Positions 6,338 through 7,465 of a stretch of DNA of 7,465 nt are shown here, piece by piece. The translations under genes were made by a program, and so were the position numbers. The notes beneath the pieces are model-generated. The model ran no database searches, was not told where the DNA came from, and was given only the letters and a program-made list of their open reading frames with translations. The stretch's first letter is position 1. Every line of letters starts with the position of its first letter. This DNA is from Bacteroidia bacterium. GTDB lineage: Bacteria > Bacteroidota > Bacteroidia > Bacteroidales > UBA5342. The stretch covers positions 1 through 7,465 of the forward strand of contig JAUIMD010000089.1 of assembly GCA_030433225.1 (NCBI GenBank), given 5' to 3'.

Positions 6338-6506
6338 TCGGTGCTAAAAGCACAAGCCATTTTCGTAAAAAGGCAGTTAACCACCGGTATTTACCCAATA
6401 AATGGTTGCATGGGATGGACTTACGCACCTGGTATGTTTTAAACTGTGGTACCGGCATCTTCCCATATGCAGGCCGAAAAGATAGCTCATTTTTTACGTT
6501 TAGGTG

Positions 6507-6905
6507 TCAAAGTTGCCTTACCTCCTTCACTTCCCCAACTTCCGAAATTTTTAAAACATGACGCACCAGTTCCCCGTTGCGTACAATAATTTCATACTCC
6601 AGCAAATTTCCTTTGTTAATGAGCAGGGCATTCATTATTTCCCCTTCCTCTCCCGCTTTGTAGCGGACGTGTCCCGGTAAAAATTCGATGGGTAAATTCT
6701 GACGGTATTCCAACAGCTCCCCCTCAGGGTTAAACGTGGCAATATGTTCAAGGTTGTGTTGGTAAAATATGGCTTCAAACATCCCGTTTTTTTCATACCA
6801 TTCGGTATAAACGGCATCCGAAAAATTATGTTGGAAAGCGGTTAAGCAGCTTTTATTGGGGAGTATATGGCTCCCTTCTACTATTTTTTTTATAAAGTTA
6901 TGCAT
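6507..6905 (-). CDS. Small PepSY-like (DUF2874-like) protein, possibly cytosolic
   Basis: A 132-residue protein without a signal peptide or membrane segment. Residues roughly 21-75 show the pattern of PepSY_like/DUF2874 half-repeats: AFQHNFSDAVYTEWYEKNG, then FEAIFYQHNLEHIATFNPEGELLEY, that is F-x-FxxA-x-W-x-(E)-G, FEAxF and an F-x-GxLLE end. A second, weaker half follows (HVRYKAGEEGEIMNALLINKG then YEIIVRNGELV). Most DUF2874-like proteins are secreted, so the absence of a signal peptide is notable. The family assignment rests on pattern only. The start ATG (6903-6905) lies 47 bp after the stop of the ECF sigma gene on the same strand, so the two are likely cotranscribed and may be functionally linked. 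It could be a regulator or sensor partner of the sigma factor, but it has no anti-sigma or zinc-binding motif that I can see. Confidence 0.7.
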   Translation of the reverse strand: MHNFIKKIVEGSHILPNKSCLTAFQHNFSDAVYTEWYEKNGMFEAIFYQHNLEHIATFNPEGELLEYRQNLPIEFLPGHVRYKAGEEGEIMNALLINKGNLLEYEIIVRNGELVRHVLKISEVGEVKEVRQL

Positions 6906-6952
6906 GGAATTTCATTTCTGTTTTTGACGTAAAAAACACCAAAAGTAACGGC

Positions 6953-7465
6953 CTACTCCGTAAGGAATTTCTGTGTATACAAATACAAAATACGGGCGCG
7001 TGCTCTTTTTAGGCGCATTTTTGCCGCATCTTCGCTGATGCGCAAGGCGGCCCCTATTTGCTTCATCGGCAAATCATCTTTGTACTTCATCAGCACCAGG
7101 GCTTTCTCCTCCGGGTGGATCAGCTCCAGAATTACCAGAAAATTTTCATAGGTAATTTCTTCTCCCAGTTGATCCGTATCATCAATAATTTCGGGCAATT
7201 CGTTTTCCCGGTTCCAGTCCGGGTAATGCATGCGGTTTTTTTCGCGCAGGTAATCAATGCAATGGTTATACGTTATGGCATACAACCAGGACGAAAACGA
7301 TGACTGTTGTTTAAACCCCGGTAGTTTCTCAAACGCCTTGGCAAACACATCTGCAGCCAACTCCTCAGCCAAGGGGCGGTTTTTTACCAATGTAAAACAC
7401 TTATCCAGTACTTTTGATTGGTACCGTTCATACAACACCTCAAAGGGTTTTGACGATGGCTCGTT
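6953..7465 (-). CDS. ECF-type RNA polymerase sigma factor, 5' end outside the window
   Basis: An extracytoplasmic-function sigma-70 family factor that directs RNA polymerase to a special promoter set. The frame stays open to the window edge, so the first in-frame GTG (7438) is not the start; 170 residues are visible. Numbered from the edge, residues 7-76 are sigma region 2: YERYQ, then LAEELAADVFAKAFEKLPGF and SSFSSWLYAITYNHCIDYLR, which contains the core-binding and -10-recognition helices. A linker (about 77-110) is acidic (ELPEIIDDTDQLGEE). Region 4 follows with ALVLMKYKDDLPMKQIGAAL and a helix-turn-helix ending SEDAAKMRLKRARARIL. The gene has a normal C-terminus and lacks any C-terminal sensor extension. 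A PepSY-like gene follows 47 bp downstream. No anti-sigma gene with a membrane segment is in view; it could lie upstream, outside the window. Confidence 0.92.
   Translation of the reverse strand, partial: NEPSSKPFEVLYERYQSKVLDKCFTLVKNRPLAEELAADVFAKAFEKLPGFKQQSSFSSWLYAITYNHCIDYLREKNRMHYPDWNRENELPEIIDDTDQLGEEITYENFLVILELIHPEEKALVLMKYKDDLPMKQIGAALRISEDAAKMRLKRARARILYLYTQKFLTE

Noticed and set aside
6338..6506. Terminator or small gene after the PepSY-like gene
   Set aside because: Short complementary pieces (ATCTT/AAGAT, CGGC/GCCG) compete and are not followed by a T-run; no coding-like frame stands out.
7058..7303. Open frame on the + strand inside the sigma factor gene
   Set aside because: It is antisense to conserved sigma regions 2 and 4 and has no recognisable motif.

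Overview
The window looks like ordinary chromosome from a member of the Bacteroidota, probably of the Cytophagales type. The evidence is a secreted LamG-like protein ending in a type IX secretion (T9SS) type A sorting-like domain, a DUF2147 protein, a secreted GH43/esterase pair, an ECF sigma factor, and gene starts with A/T-rich leaders instead of clear Shine-Dalgarno sites. No mobile element, CRISPR array, tRNA or rRNA was seen. The genus cannot be named from this sequence.

Left part (1-1320, + strand): a divergent GTP cyclohydrolase I (FolE family) is followed after 15 bp by a 6-pyruvoyl/6-carboxy-tetrahydropterin synthase family gene. The two make a pterin module converting GTP to dihydroneopterin triphosphate and then to a tetrahydropterin. 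Whether this feeds queuosine, folate or a biopterin-type cofactor cannot be settled here. The pair ends at a strong, probably bidirectional intrinsic terminator shared with the convergent DUF2147 gene (1340-1765, - strand).

The divergent intergenic region 1766-2132 (367 bp) has no assured gene. It does hold a 10-bp inverted repeat, a short hairpin, and a protein-like reading frame with no usable start that may be a decayed or frameshifted small gene.

Middle part (2133-5187, + strand): three secreted proteins in a row suggest a small polysaccharide cassette: a GH43 glycosidase with all three catalytic acids, an alpha/beta-hydrolase carbohydrate esterase, and a LamG-like protein with a degenerate T9SS tail. 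The last two are 5 bp apart. A likely role is removing arabinose/xylose units and acyl groups from plant or algal polysaccharide. No SusC/SusD pair lies in the window.

Right part (5231-7465, - strand): a membrane-anchored endonuclease/exonuclease/phosphatase (EEP) protein with a complete active site, a 132-residue protein with a PepSY-like pattern, and an ECF sigma factor cut by the window edge. The sigma gene and the PepSY-like gene are 47 bp apart and probably cotranscribed.

I found no clear evidence of a wholly new system. The best leads are the decayed or frameshifted small frame at 1892-2096, the unusual two-cysteine zinc/active-site loop and C-terminal extension of the pterin synthase, the sigma/PepSY-like pairing, and the altered T9SS tail.
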